Assembly (NCBI RefSeq): GCF_014839805.1
Contig: NC_051140.1
Location: 13,041,826-13,105,825, forward strand
Length of the DNA: 64,000 nt
Direction: 5' to 3'
From: Manduca sexta
Lineage: Eukaryota; Arthropoda; Insecta; Lepidoptera; Sphingidae
Shown in pieces: positions 24,601 through 35,900 of the stretch; positions within the stretch are counted from its first letter, which is position 1; each line of letters starts with the position of its first letter. Below the pieces are notes generated by a model. It was not told the origin of the DNA. It did no database searches and saw only the letters and a list, made by a program, of their open reading frames with translations. The position numbers and the translations under genes were made by a program.

Positions 24601-27447
24601 TGTTTCGTAATCTTCATTGTCTCACGTTCTTGGATTTGTCTCATAACAATTTGTTAAGTGTGAGTGTAAATAATTAACGCAAAATATATATTTTCTCATA
24701 TCATACTTGACTTAGCACGTTACGAACGTTTCAGTTGACGGGCGTTGAATTTGAATATCTGACGCTGCTCCGTAATTTGGACTTAAAAGAAAATTCGTTA
24801 TCACAGCTCCCCGATCACACATTTTCAAATTGTTCAAGCTTGGAGAAATTAGATTTATCTAGAAACAAACTCCGTTTTCTTAATGTCACTGTATTTCTTG
24901 GCTTGGAGAATTTGACTTCGTTACTATTGTCAGAGAATAAATTATATGAAGTTCATTTCAAAGCCTTCTCTACGCTTAAAAACTTGACAACACTGTAAGT
25001 ATTGTTTTTTTTTATGTAGTAATTAGTTATATTTTCGAAATCAAATTGAATTTTAAATGACTTGTTACAAAACGAACGCCGGTAAACGAGCACGTAGGTA
25101 GAAAATTATCATCACCTTTAATGAAAGCAAACAAAATAGTATAATGCCGAAATATAAATAATGGAAGAGCATTTTTAATTTCTGGTAAAGAAAAACTGTC
25201 CACGAACAAAATAACAAAGCTTTTATATTATAGCACGACTTTTTCTGAGTGACAATGATACCGTCGAAATCAAATCGCCCCGGCCAGGGCCATTCACAAA
25301 ATTGGAAATAAAACCGGACCAGCACCAGTTGGACTTGCGACAAGACAATTCCGTACAAACTACCTTATTTATGTTATTAAAGTACACATTTACGGTTTTC
25401 AATTTCTTTTTGTTTACATAATGTGCTCTATAGCTGATTACCAATTTTCATAATTCTACGTCAACAGGAAGTAGGGTAGGAACTTCCTGTGGACCTAGAA
25501 TTAGGGTATAAAGGTGTGTGCTATAAAGGTTTTGATACCATTGTGAAATCGCAAAATATACGACATAAATAATTTAATTTTTTGCTCGCGGTGACTAGCA
25601 ATTTAAATTTGTTCACAGTTGATCTTTCAACTGTTTCGTGGACGTAGACCTGAGTTTTTGACATAAAGTCTTGATAAAGAGTCTTGACAGACAAACAGGC
25701 GAACAACAAAGTAATCTTAAAAGGGTTTCTTTTGCGATACGGAAGCTTAAAAAGTAATATCTAATTTCTATAAGAATTTAATATGCTTTTGATGGCCAAA
25801 AATAAAATCTGATTTTCTTAATAAAATCTTCTCAGCTCTTATTTTCTTTAAGATACTTACTTTTATATTTCTACCTTCAATGTTAAGAAGCAAATCAGCC
25901 CCCTTAAATATCCCAGAAAATTTACACGTAATACGGTGTCGTTTAATTTTGATATTTGTGATTGATCGAGACACCAATGCGTCAGTCGCGTTAGTCTCTC
26001 AATCAATCTTAATGAAACTAAACGGTGAAATGTCGTTTTTACCATATTCTAAGCACACTGTAATTTTTACTCAAGATTACTAATGATAATCTGATGATTT
26101 CAGATACCTAGATAATAACATGTTTCCATCGCTCCCATCGCGCACGTTGGATTATATGCCGAAGTTGGCCGTCGTCAAACTGTCAGGCAATCCGTGGCAT
26201 TGCGACTGTCACGCCCTCTACATCTCTGCGTAAGATACTTCATAATTGTTTCACACCCTCTGTACGTATTTCAACGGCACGAGTTTCGACTACTTTCAAA
26301 ACTTTATTTTGTTCCAGTTACGGTATATTATATTTACCTAAATTAAGTTCAATCCATTAGAACAAAGTTCGAGGAGTGTCAATAATATTAAATATTACTA
26401 AAAGTTGATTCAAAGTTACATAACACTTTCAGTGGAAAGTTCGTAATGGATTGGGAATCGGGATAAATTATATTAAAATCCAATAAATTATATTAGTTTA
26501 AAAACGTTGTGTGGAAACAATCACGTAGATTACAAGGCACTAAATGTAAAGTATAAAACAAATATCTTCTTTGTCTTCGTCGGATGAATGCTTCTGTTAA
26601 ATAAATAGTGATTCGTGTAAACATATTTATTCACTCTACTTAGTTATTACAACAATGTTTCACAAAGGTTTTCTGTCCTAACATGAATACTTTAAACAAA
26701 TAATGGCATAGCGTGCGATGCAAACCTCATAACTGGCTATGGGATTATATGCAACTTAATGAGCCCGAAATATGCACAAGATTTACATGAAACAGATTTA
26801 AATATGCAATATCAACCAATCAAAAGAAACTAATTAATGAGTATTTTTACTTAAAATCAGCAATTTGCTGGAGCAACCGATTGTAACCAATATATTATAT
26901 TACGTTACATGTTTTTTTTGTTTAACAGAATGGTAACCTAAAAAAAAGACCCTCAGCTCCTCCTACACATAATATCCCGCATTATATTTTCATAAAATAA
27001 GTCTTGTTTATATTTTTAGTTATCCTTATAAAAAGTATTGAAATAGTATCAGTAAATATAGCAAAAAATATGCACATGATTTTAGGCACTATATGCACAA
27101 AAACCGGCGAAAATGGCCAAAATATGTAAATGCATTTAATCCAGCATCATGCATATAATACAGCATATTATACCGAGTCTGTTTTATCTTTCAGATGGGT
27201 TCGTCTTAACGAAATGAAAATATGGGATTATTCTCCGACGTGTGTGTCTCCATGGTATCTCGAGGGTCATTTTCTGAAGAAGTTGAAGTTCCCCGAACTC
27301 TGCGCCGGACAGTGGGCCAGTATGGTGAACCTATCACCACGCTTGCCAATACAACAGCTCTTAGCCCTAAACGTGTCGGTGAATAGAAAACCACAAGACA
27401 GTATGGAACAGAACCATGACGTCACCACTATCGACACGTGGCATTAA
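6636..27447 (+). CDS. Secreted leucine-rich-repeat protein, 7 coding exons, 478 aa
   Basis: Exons 6636-6681, 20582-20732, 23220-23363, 24203-24659, 24735-24994, 26104-26229 and 27195-27447 join with matching phases at every junction (1,2,2,0,2,2) and end in TAA, which is strong support for the model. The protein has a hydrophobic signal peptide (residues 1 to about 16) and an LRRNT cysteine cluster (C29, C34, C36, C45). Thirteen 24-residue LRRs of LxxLDLSxNxLxxLPxxxFxxLxx type follow from about residue 64 to 373, then an LRRCT with NPWHCDC (C386, C388, C411, C431). Many NxS/T sites suggest glycosylation. No transmembrane helix, GPI-type tail or TIR domain is visible, so it should be a soluble extracellular binding protein. 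The layout recalls soluble insect LRR proteins such as Manduca leureptin, but orthology is only a guess. Intron 1 is 13.9 kb. Confidence 0.85.
7455..7515 (-). mobile_element. SINE family 1 fragment
   Basis: Diverged piece of the SINE 3' half (gagcccaggcctcctctact and flanks). No tRNA-like head. Confidence 0.5.
8690..9062 (-). mobile_element. Dispersed 'ttccg / ggaaccct' repeat, copy 1
   Basis: It contains ggttccgtgcc and gtccgtctgtgtgcctgtc at one end and ggaaccctcagtgcacaag plus tcgcgcttgtcc at the other, phrases common in lepidopteran non-autonomous repeats. The internal ttgcgatttcac is the reverse complement of gtgaaatcgcaa in the copies at about 18.5 kb and 25.5 kb, which places all three in one family. 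Confidence 0.6.
10140..10260 (+). mobile_element. Probable Helitron relic
   Basis: It has ggcttcacggctggatcaat, gaagtttggtatgaagatag and agagaccctgggaag, which match the internal part of the Helitrons at 2262 and 17526. No ends are preserved. Confidence 0.4.
11855..12025 (-). mobile_element. Dispersed repeat shared with 63362-63530
   Basis: Contains gttccgggatcagcctgtat, ccggttgcaacaggccggca, ctctcgtcagtcgacatt and gttaccatcaggtgcag. The reverse complements of these phrases appear in the same order at 63362-63530, so both are copies of one dispersed element. No ends or coding potential were identified. Confidence 0.6.
12083..12200 (+). mobile_element. Fragment of the 'aaccgacttcaa..aaaggagg' lepidopteran repeat
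   Basis: aaccgacttcaagaaaggag followed by ggttatcaattcgacgtgat and a T-rich run is a phrase widely dispersed in moth and butterfly genomes. Only a fragment is seen and its parent element is not determined. Confidence 0.5.
12517..12720 (+). mobile_element. Helitron-like 5' part, second subfamily
   Basis: A|TCTATATATATAAAAATG start, then the phrase aaaactcgagaacggctgaa seen in non-autonomous lepidopteran Helitrons. No matching 3' hairpin plus CTAGT was found before the next element at 13005, so it is probably truncated. Confidence 0.5.
13005..13504 (+). mobile_element. Non-autonomous Helitron, apparently full length (500 bp)
   Basis: Starts A|TCTATACTTATAATAAATC. Ends in a hairpin (cgcgggcgaagctgcgggc) then CTAG|T at 13501-13505. 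It has the same internal phrases as the 2262 copy (tcatcacgcta, taggagcatagcagtgatg) but is clearly diverged. Confidence 0.8.
16540..16765 (+). mobile_element. Helitron-like element with intact 3' end
   Basis: The 3' terminus gcgggcggagccgcgagc followed by tacaaCTAG|T at 16762-16766 has the usual hairpin and CTAG end. The body (ttttatcccggtaaattact, ttgcgggcggagccgcg) is family-like. The 5' boundary is approximate. Confidence 0.6.
17526..17745 (-). mobile_element. Short Helitron, minus strand
   Basis: Read on the plus strand it begins ACTAGCTTTTGCCCCCGGCT, the reverse complement of the usual Helitron 3' end. It continues through gggataaaagtcgcgctata and ends near a (CAGA)n run and ttttataatattattc. 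The 5' end is decayed, so the right boundary is approximate. Confidence 0.65.
18270..18610 (+). mobile_element. Dispersed 'ttccgtacaaac' repeat, copy 2
   Basis: Contains ttccgtacaaacttcc, ttattaaagtgcat, atttatggttttcaga and gtgaaatcgcaaaatatgcg in the same order as in the copy at 25330-25765. It appears partial. Confidence 0.55.
19519..19822 (-). mobile_element. tRNA-derived SINE, family 1, copy 3
   Basis: Near full length with the same body and tRNA-like head (actatcgccgc at the right end on the plus strand). The tail side lacks the ccctgtattatata segment found in the other copies. Confidence 0.8.
20582..20732 (+). CDS. LRR gene exon 2 (LRRNT)
   Basis: Acceptor taattccag, donor gtaagc. 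Encodes the cysteine-rich LRR N-terminal cap (C29, C34, C36, C45) and the lead-in to the first repeat. It ends with AT, completed by the C of exon 3 (Ile). Confidence 0.85.
21356..21422. repeat. Perfect 20-bp inverted repeat (hairpin) beside a CTA microsatellite
   Basis: The left arm at 21356-21375 is the exact reverse complement of 21403-21422, with a 27-nt AT-rich loop. The left arm abuts a (CTA)n run at about 21336-21360. It lies in LRR gene intron 2. It could be a folded MITE remnant or the stem of a small RNA precursor. No target duplication is evident. Confidence 0.75.
22085..22460. other. GC-rich block in LRR intron 2, probable repeat fragment
   Basis: A sharp change from AT-rich to GC-rich sequence (cgacccggcgttgcgccgtt; cgggcgaccgccgagacgag). 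It has a 91-codon open frame on the minus strand and a 65-codon one on the plus strand, neither with a recognisable domain. It lies inside intron 2 of a plus-strand gene, so it is more likely an inserted retroelement piece than an exon. Confidence 0.4.
23220..23363 (+). CDS. LRR gene exon 3 (LRRs 1-3 start)
   Basis: Acceptor aattttcag, donor gtaagt. Encodes LDLGTNKL-type and LDMFDNHV-type repeats. In at phase 2, out at phase 2. Confidence 0.88.
24203..24659 (+). CDS. LRR gene exon 4 (LRRs 3-9)
   Basis: Acceptor tttatcgcag. The donor was chosen as GTGAGT at 24660 rather than GTGTGA at 24658, because it is the better consensus and leaves phase 0, which exon 5 needs. Contains about six consecutive LRRs (VDLSNNYL, IDVSNNHV, LDLSRNKI, LKLSDNQI, LLFDHNKL, LDLSHNNL). 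Confidence 0.88.
24735..24994 (+). CDS. LRR gene exon 5 (LRRs 9-12)
   Basis: Acceptor gaacgtttcag, donor gtaagt, preceded by a 75-bp intron. Repeats LDLKENSL, LDLSRNKL and LLLSENKL, with several NxS/T glycosylation sites. Confidence 0.88.
25330..25765 (+). mobile_element. Dispersed 'ttccgtacaaac' repeat, copy 3
   Basis: The longest copy of the family: ttccgtacaaactacc, gtgaaatcgcaaaatatacg, gacagacaaacaggcgaaca and a terminal aaagggtttcttttgcgatacggaagcttaaaaag-like end that resembles the usual gttccg...ggaacc terminus. Lies in LRR intron 5. Confidence 0.55.
26104..26229 (+). CDS. LRR gene exon 6 (LRR 13 and start of LRRCT)
   Basis: Acceptor atgatttcag, donor gtaaga. Encodes LYLDNNMF, then VKLSGNPWHCDC, the classic entry into an LRR C-terminal cap. 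Confidence 0.88.
27195..27447 (+). CDS. LRR gene exon 7 (LRRCT, stop)
   Basis: Acceptor tatctttcag. Completes the LRRCT (C411, C431) and adds a hydrophilic tail of about 43 residues ending in TAA at 27445-27447. The tail has no hydrophobic stretch, so it offers no membrane anchor. Confidence 0.88.
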
Positions 27448-27508
27448 ATGTCACATATTAATCTATTCCTACTAACGGTCGCCTGGCGGACTAAAGGGAC
27501 TGCAATTC

Positions 27509-27514
27509 ATTAAA
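27509..27514 (+). terminator. Candidate poly(A) signal ATTAAA for the LRR gene
   Basis: It is 62 bp after the stop codon and immediately upstream of an A/T-rich SINE tail. AATAAA at 27915-27920 is an alternative. Neither is proven. Confidence 0.35.
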
Positions 27515-27600
27515 ATAATATAATAATAATAATATCAGCCCTGTATTATAATATACATTCCACTGCTGGGCACAGGCCTCCTCTACTACTGAGAGGGATT
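27510..27600 (-). mobile_element. Truncated SINE family 1 (3' third only)
   Basis: Tail repeats (taataataataatatc), then the SINE 3' portion (cctcctctactactgagagg), breaking off abruptly at about 27600. It lies within the probable 3' UTR of the LRR gene. Confidence 0.75.
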
Positions 27601-28189
27601 TTCATCATTAAAATAAGTTTGAACAATATTGAGGGTCTTCTGCATTTTAATTATGCAAAATCGCACACGCGTGCGCGCAATGTGCCAAAGGGTTACAAAT
27701 GTTTTTTCTTCACTTTTTATTATATAGATTACCATATAACTATTTTAGGATGATGTGTAATTTAAGACGATATTCTCTCATGCAGCTTTGAATGTAAGGT
27801 TATACTTATCTGTTTCTATATTTAATCGACTGTACAAAGCTTTGCGATGTGTAAATGTTCGTTTACTCTTAACAAATAATCATTGTCTAATCATAAGTCT
27901 AATCTATGCTCCCAAATAAATGGTTATAAATGAGTACTACGACTATATAATACGATATTTGTCAAATAAAATTTACTTGGAACTTGTGAACATGCCCTTA
28001 TTATTATAAATTTCGAGAACCGAATTCGAATATTAAACACAACAAAAATCAATCGTTATGAATGTTATCACTAATTAATTTGTTGAATTTAAAATTAAGA
28101 GATTTAGGACTATAATATTTCGGTAGGTAATTAAAGATATAGATAATGTTATCGTAATGATATTATCTCTTTTTAACGTACATGCGAAA

Positions 28190-28425
28190 GTTCGTGAAAA
28201 TACTTGGATGTTTGTTACAAGTAAACACAGAAACAGCTGAATGGATATAGATGAATTTGGCACTCGCGTAGAATATGTCCAGGATACCACAATGCTACTT
28301 TTTATTCCGGTAATTTGCCCCCATGGTAAAAAATGATTTTTTAAATGGATAACAAGCGTCGTAGTATTTAACTTTGGTAGCGATAGGCTTTTCAACTGGG
28401 TAAAGCCGCGAACGACATCTATTAT
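28190..28425 (+). mobile_element. Helitron-like relic
   Basis: tttttattccggtaatttgc, ggatttttt-like phrases and gggtaaagccgcgaacgac resemble the 3' half of the 16.5 kb element. The terminal CTAGT is lost. Confidence 0.35.
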
Positions 28426-29454
28426 TTTTTTAATGAAGAATACATAATATAGTTATACTTGCTGGCGATCGTGTTTATTATTGCCATTACAATTTGTAAC
28501 ATTGTTTATCATCTCGTAATAGAACCGCAAGTACGGCTCGTGCGAGTTCTAATCACCATCATGTTGAGCAGCTGATGGTAACCATCAAGGATATGATTGT
28601 GCCTTTTCATTGATAACGGTTTATATTATGATATGCAAAGAGTATTAATGTGTTTAATTGCAATCGTACGTTGTTGTGGTTGATTTAATTTCAGTTTGAA
28701 TATGGAATGCTTTGGAAAAATCATATAACAGGAGAATGTATTGGAACGACAGTGAAGTAATTGTATTGTGGAAATGCACACTGAAATCGATTGTTATAGT
28801 GGTATGGTAGAAGTACATGGACTGGAGTCCTGAACTCGTTACTTTTATATCGTTTTATACAAGGAGAAGCTTAAGAGTTAATTAATTTAATTTAATTGTA
28901 CATCCAGTGAAGAGTGTTTTCTTGCTCATATTACCTACGGAAAGCCAACATGTTAATAAATAAAGATAGAGAGTAAAATAAAGAAAATAGAATGAACTCC
29001 CTGATGCTTTCCGTGCCGATATACTCATACGTAGCTTCCTATATCTAATAATGATTGTATCGATCGGTACTAATTAAGAACTCATATCAACAGATTTTTT
29101 ATAACTTATAGATAGCATTCTTTAAGAATTGATACATTTTTTAAATATAGAAATAAAAAAAATACCCCAATATCTCGTCTGTTTCAAAAATAGATTTTAT
29201 TAGACCTAACTATAGATTTTACATTGATTTTAGTTAAAGTACGATCACGGCATCGCAAAGTTTGTGTCGGTGTTTGTTGATTATATTCAGAATGTATTTG
29301 AAAGTCAAATGATTGAATAAAGTGAAACATAAATTTCTCATCAACTCTATATTATCAAGTGTTAGAAAATGTCATTTAAAATTATGATTCAACCTATTTA
29401 AATAATAGGTATAAACCAGTGGCGATAGGTGAAATTTTCCGAACCCGGCAAAGT

Positions 29455-29506
29455 ATGAAGAGGCCCGTGCCCAGCAGTGGTACAGTATATAACACAGGGC
29501 TGATTT
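29455..29506 (+). mobile_element. SINE family 1 fragment (3' end only)
   Basis: gaagaggcccgtgcccagca followed by gtatataacacagggctga is the terminal part of the family 1 body. Confidence 0.6.
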
Positions 29507-30108
29507 TATTGTATGCGTTTGTTTTGTTTGCATTTTAGTCTTAGATGAAAATGCACTTTATATACTCTTGTTTTCTTTATATTTCATGTTTAAGCATGAC
29601 ACTTGGGGTAGATAAATATTTATTAAGGCCTGTATACTAGGTACCAACTGAATTTCCAGCACTTTACTTCTTGGAGCAATGAATATTGCTGGGTTGGAGC
29701 CTAATTGCGGCTACAGCATTTCACAAATGGATGTGTACTTGTTTGTTGTCTATATATATTCAAAGATATACTGCGTGTAATTTGTAGCCGAAATAAACCT
29801 TTTATCTGCACCTATCATGCACGTAAAGTTAAAGCAATATAGCTTCAGCTAATATTGTATATACATAATATTATAATTCGACATATACAAGCAATGACAG
29901 ACTGTCGATGCTAATTAAATGACGCATTCTTAATACGTTTTGTATTGATAACGATATGTAATGAATCCTGTTATACGAATACCACAATAAAAATTTATGA
30001 CCAACGTATTGATAAATAAATTCAAAGATTTACACAGCAGAAGTAAAGGTAAAGTCAACTTTACAATACTGTATAAAAAACGATGAAGTAAAGTGGTAGA
30101 GGAATGAA

Positions 30109-30382
30109 GCGGCGATAGCCTAATTGAATGTGGAATGAACTGCTGGGACAATGAATTTTCTAAAGTGATATGTGTATTCTTTGTTAATTATCTTGTTCTT
30201 CTTTGTGAAAGAAAACATCGCGGGGAAACCTGTTGACCTGAGAAGTTCTCTATAGGAATTTTGAGGATATGTGAATTCGCGCTAGCCCAGCGTGGACTAA
30301 GGCCTAATTGCTTTCAGTAGTTGAAGAGGCTCGTGCGCAGCAGGAGGACAGTAAATAATACAGGGTTGATATGATTATTATT
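30109..30382 (+). mobile_element. tRNA-derived SINE, family 1, copy 4 (internal loss)
   Basis: Starts gcggcgatagcctaattg (A-box like), but the B-box segment ggttcaaatcc is missing, so the internal promoter is broken. The rest of the body and the terminal gggttgatatgattatta are present. Confidence 0.8.
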
Positions 30383-30439
30383 TTTAAAGTAATAGTATCT
30401 ATAGGGAGAGGTACCTAATTGACTTCAAGTGCCCACTGA

Positions 30440-30772
30440 CGTAATTCTTGGGCACTCGGTCTCCACACCGAATGTACGCCCCTGCATGGAGGATATTGTG
30501 CCGCGGTCCTAGGCACATAGTGGAATGTGTATACCTCTTGGTTGCCAAATTCAGATTGAGGCGTATAAGGGCTCGCCAACATTCCCTGGCCCTCTCCCCT
30601 CCGCTCATCCTAAGATGGTCCCTTCTCCTTCCCCAACACTTCCTTTCCAGCTATCTTCTTCCAACATTCCTCCAGGTCCCCAGCAGGCGCTGAGCTGGAG
30701 GTTCCAGTATCCCATTCGCAGGTTTCCCCCGGTGTTAACTGTGAGGTCTGTAACCAAAAAAAAAAAACTTTA
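30440..30772 (+). mobile_element. GC-rich patch ending in poly(A), possible retroelement 3' end
   Basis: GC content rises sharply and several overlapping frames are open. The block ends in a run of 12 A at about 30759-30770, as expected for a 5'-truncated non-LTR retroelement or retrocopy on the plus strand. No reverse transcriptase or other domain is recognisable. Confidence 0.35.
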
Positions 30773-32901
30773 GATTAATGAGCCGGGGCGATGAGACCCT
30801 ACCTTTTTACCTACTAAGGTACCTCACCTCATAGAAAACCAATGTATGATTTGTATGGAAACATTTCTGAAGACCCAAAAAAATCCTATAGGTATCTTCC
30901 TAATACGTTATCATTTTTTAAAGATTGGATTTATCAGGAATGACGTATGTAGGTATCTGATATCGCCGAACATCAGGAGAACCACTTGCCTTATTTGCTG
31001 GTCTACAGCCTACGCTATAATAAACCCCTAGCTGGTGTAGAAGAATTGGTGCTAACATTAATAAAAAGATTGGCGATATATAATTAAGTTGGACTGTACC
31101 TTTCTAATGATTAAAGATTATCTTTCAATGCGGCTGCTGAAAATGAATTGTGCACTGAATCATGCACGTTAAGTGTCGTGCATAGTGTACGTAAATAAAT
31201 TAATAAACAATGATATCGTTCGAATGATTTATTTAAATCCCTTTAATCTAAAAAAGTCCCTGCCACTTCGTATAAAGTCATATCCACATTGTAAGCGTAA
31301 TTTAGTGAGCTACCAGGGAGTTTAAACTGATTTCATAAGTTTGATTCATTTCCCGCGGTTGCGTTGTGAATATATGCGGGTGCTATAAATTCTGTGACAT
31401 TACTCAATTCAGAAGGTTTAATTTCTTAAAATAAACTTCAAAACTCAGGGAGACTTTAGAGATTTTATAATATGTATTTTGAACCTTGAAATAAGCTCTA
31501 ATAAGTTGACATCTGTAAAAAGATAAAATAAGAACGTATTTAGGAATATTTATAACACGTATGCTTATATTATATGTATAAATATACCCATCGTTCTTGT
31601 AAAATATTTTATTTAAATATATAGTTGCATAAAACATTCCATTTTCCTATAATTTTGAAGAGATGTATAAAACTAATGAATAAATCATTCTTGCCCGCGA
31701 GCTTTCTCGCGTATGCTGATGAGTTCACGGAAAGTTTTACATGCAGATACACAGCCAACATTTGTTATAAGAAAAAAGCATTATTTAAAATGGGAATATT
31801 AATGATGTACCAACGTACCATATTAAGATGAATAATAAAAACGTGGCCCGCTCCCATGACAACATATATTTTATAAGCCTACGTTATGTCTTTAAACATA
31901 TTTCTTCTTCATAGTAATTATAATAAATCTGATGCTAACTGGTAAGTACTTAATGTGTACGTATGACCTTTCAACTAGCATTATTCGAACTTGCTCTGCT
32001 CAATAATTAGAAAGTCAGGTACAGAAAAGATATTCTGCACTTTTCTCCGAACTTGCTTCTTCATAAAATAAATATATTCAAAGATCTTCTTCCGTGTGAA
32101 AATATGTATACCGTGAAATTATATTATCCAATGGATAAAATTGACGTAATATCCCTTGCTCACCCTCCAGGCCTTGCCTTCGTGGCGGTTTTTCGTCTCA
32201 TTTAACTAGAATAAGCCGTCGTTCTACTCAGCTGAGCAACTTCGTGACATATCGAGATAAAACATGCCTTAATGTTTAAGATAAATTATATAAACAATAT
32301 GGAAAAGAAATTATGAAATTCATCGCTTATTCTAGTAGGTAATGTTGTTTCAATAACAAGAACAAAGAACAAAGATAGAACAGTAGATAATTTCGAATAC
32401 CGCTTCTGTTTGATATATAAATCGTTTACCCGGAGCTACCCTAAGAATGCATACTCATAATTTTTTTATTGTTATAATTAATTTTCGTAGTGTTATCACC
32501 ATAAGATAATGGTATCAAGTCATTTCCTCGCAAAGATATCAATCGATAGATACCATAATCTTTACCAATCCAGTGATACCTATCTCTGTTCAGTACTGTG
32601 TTATTTTTTTAAGTATCCGACGTATGTAGCATTATTTAGTGTTCTTTTGTGGTACTATTTATATACGTTGAATCTTTGGAAGCGTTCACAAAGTAAACGA
32701 TTTTTTATCCTGTGATGTTTTGCTGTGACACTACTGTATGTTCAGTTTAAAAAGTGTAAAAATAAGTAGCAAATGTAAAATTTAAGGTTTTCGGTGGGTA
32801 ACTTTTAGAAATAAATATTCATAGATGTTTGATTATAAAAATAATAATTTAGTAATTTTCATATTTCAGTGATGTGAGTCAATTATATTTCATATATAAA
32901 A

Positions 32902-32965
32902 ATGGGACATTTAACATCTTTAATACTACTGTTAAGTATAATTGGTCTCTTCCAAATAAGCAATG
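32902..32965 (+). CDS. Cadherin-like gene exon 1 (signal peptide)
   Basis: Encodes MGHLTSLILLLSIIGLFQIS and two more residues, a typical signal peptide, before donor gtaagt. Out at phase 1. A 5' UTR exon part from 32870 is likely. Confidence 0.8.
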
Positions 32966-35900
32966 GTAAGTTTTCAGTATTTTTAGATGACATAGTATAC
33001 GTTTACTTCGCATTTTTTAATCACACTTATATCATATCCCTGAGACTGGTTATTAGTTCTATACCTATCAATTCAAACAATTAACTATGGTATAACTCAA
33101 GAATATTACAAACTTATCGTGCTTGTTAAAACAGTCAGACCAAAGTAAAAACCAACATCATATTTTAGTTAAGGCTCTCCCTGAGCAAACGGCCTTCAGC
33201 ATTAATTCCATACATTTACGGCGCATGAGTTACGGGCGGGAATATGCAAAGGTTTACGAATAATTACTTTAGAATAATTTCAGTTCTTTTTCAAAAATTT
33301 AAACGACCAAAATATTTCCTATTAAATTGCCTATGGAACAGTGGTTGCATATTAATATAATATGTCCTTTAGGAGGAGAAGCTTTAAATCATCAATTTTA
33401 GTGGCATTGGTATTACGAAATTAATGAAAGCAATATCGATATTGTAAAAGAATCTAAACAACCAAAGTAAAGATAACATATTGTAGAATTAAGGTGTTTG
33501 ATTTTTCGTCTATATGTGATATAAATATTTAATAGATAGCATCTAAAAATACGGCTAGCGCGCCGTTCAACTGAGGACATCGCTTTAATTCATAGTTGAA
33601 TTCTAATAGTAACCTCAAATTTATGTAAAAAATATAAAGAAGGGGTATTTTGTATTATTAAAGCATTGCATAATCTATGTTTATATTTTCTACAGGATGT
33701 ACCATGGAAGGCATAAGTTTATGGAACATACCAATAGCAGTGACTATACTTGATACTCACAAGGGACAAGTATTAGACAGAGCCACAAGTGGTATAGATC
33801 GTAAGTACAAAACAAATTTTATTATAAATCTAATGTTTTTGCAATGTGTTGAATATAAACGCAGGTACTTCATAGACTTGAATAAAATTTTGCACAGATC
33901 ATGTCCTATTGACAAAAATTATAGGCATTTTCTCCCATTATATCTTACACTCGTTCAAAACCGGAAGTAACCCTTAGTCGTAAACACTTTTGAAGAGACA
34001 CGGTTTTTTCTATACTCTCCATTCCTGCGGCACAAGGCGTTTCACACCTGGCCATAAATCGATACTTTTCTTTGTCGCACTGTTCGCAAGACATGCACAA
34101 GATGTTTCAGACCTGATTTTTATTTTGGTTAACCCTTACAGCTTTCGAATAAGCAAAGCGGAAATAAGTTTTTTACGATATTAAATCGTTTTCCTTAAAA
34201 TTTTGGTCGCTTTCCTTATTCATCCATCATTTGTTATACAACTGGATCGTGAGCAAAATTGAGAGTATTCAACCAAGCACCTTTCACTGTGGAACGAGTG
34301 TTAAAATCTATTATTATTTTCCGCCCTTCGGTTTTCTCCCTGACTTAGCTAGCAATGTTAATCTTATACTATATAAATTTATGCACCGCATAAATTTCAT
34401 ATAATTTAATCTTCTTGTGTCGATATATAAAATTGGATTTAAATAACAAACTTCAACTGCAAACAACGGTTAAAAATGATTTCTTTTACGTCGTCCGCTT
34501 TCAAAAAGCAACAAACATTTAATAAATCTTTTCAATATGTACGAGTATGGAGTATATTGTTTGAATTAAATTTTTTAGTGTTCTGAATAATAATAGTTCT
34601 GTATAAGAGGCCTTAGAAAATCATATTTTATTTTCTGCCATTTTATGTTCATTTTGCTCAAAATTGAAACCTTTTTTCAAATAGTCTTGTTTTTATAAGC
34701 AGGATGTAGAGTTAAAACATCCATACGTTGATTCCACAACCAGGTCAGCGAGGAAAGTCTAATAGTGATTATTTAATGTAACAAAAATTGAAACATTTTC
34801 ACCCAGATAGAACGACGAGAAAAGTGAATATAAAAACAATCAATTACTAAGGCCTTTGATACAGCAATTTTTCACTCTTATGTCTTTGACGTGGCACTTG
34901 AGATAGACGGATATTAACTTAAGTATCGGTCGGGTTCAAAGCAAAAAATCTTTTTATAAATTGATATTTGATAAAATCACAATAGATATGTATCAAACAA
35001 AAGATACTATCTTATGTATTTAATATGATAAACCGAGTATGTCATCTAATCTTCAAGTCCTGCATTAGGACTTTTTATAAGGTTAAAAACCGTGCAAAGG
35101 GTCAATTGGTAGAAAGTTGTCACTAACTTCTATGAACAATAGGGAAAGAATTGACAAAGATTCATAATTACTTTACCAAACTTTAAAGAATTAAATTGCG
35201 AATAAAAGAGTTACTGGCAATTTCATAATTTTAAAGCGTTTTGCCATGAGTATTATATATTATTATGTAAATGGAAAACTTGTTGTCTCTACCACAGGTG
35301 TCTATGAAACAATATTACAGCCCCGATAAATCGTCATCACTTATAAAAAACAACAAAACAAAACATAAAAAACAACAATGAGGCTCTACCACGCGACTTG
35401 AACATTATCAATGCTCGAATGTTTTTAACTTTGAGAAACTCATTATCCTAGTAAAATATATTTGAGGAAATTACTAAGAACTTAGAGCACCTTGAATGTT
35501 ATGAAATATAACGTACTTACAGTACCCTAACTTGCGGAATATGTGGTACCAAATGATACCCGCGTAAGTCGAATTTGCGTAACTCGAGTTATAATTTGTA
35601 TATCATTTCAAAATATCCTATTTTATATGTTGCTAAGTAATTAAATCTCTTACGCTTAGATGACAAAGTAAAGCCGTCCAAGTTACCATAGATATAAAAA
35701 CAAAAATTGAATTTAATATGATATGAAACCGCGACATTTCGAATTCGGGTAAGTCCGGGCAAGGTAATTTGAGGTATTAATGTCCTTAACACTTATTGAC
35801 AGAAAACGCATGGCTTAAACCGATGGATCTACATATAAGTAGATAATTTTGCCCACGATATGTGACATAGATAAGCAATATCTGATTTTTATAAATATTT

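Larger units (their letters stand above)
27448..32869. other. Intergenic region between the LRR and cadherin-like genes
   Basis: About 5.4 kb with no supportable protein gene. It contains SINE pieces, a Helitron-like relic and a GC-rich patch, all listed separately. The rest is AT-rich. The promoter of the downstream gene should lie near its right end, but no clear TATA or initiator could be assigned. Confidence 0.55.
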
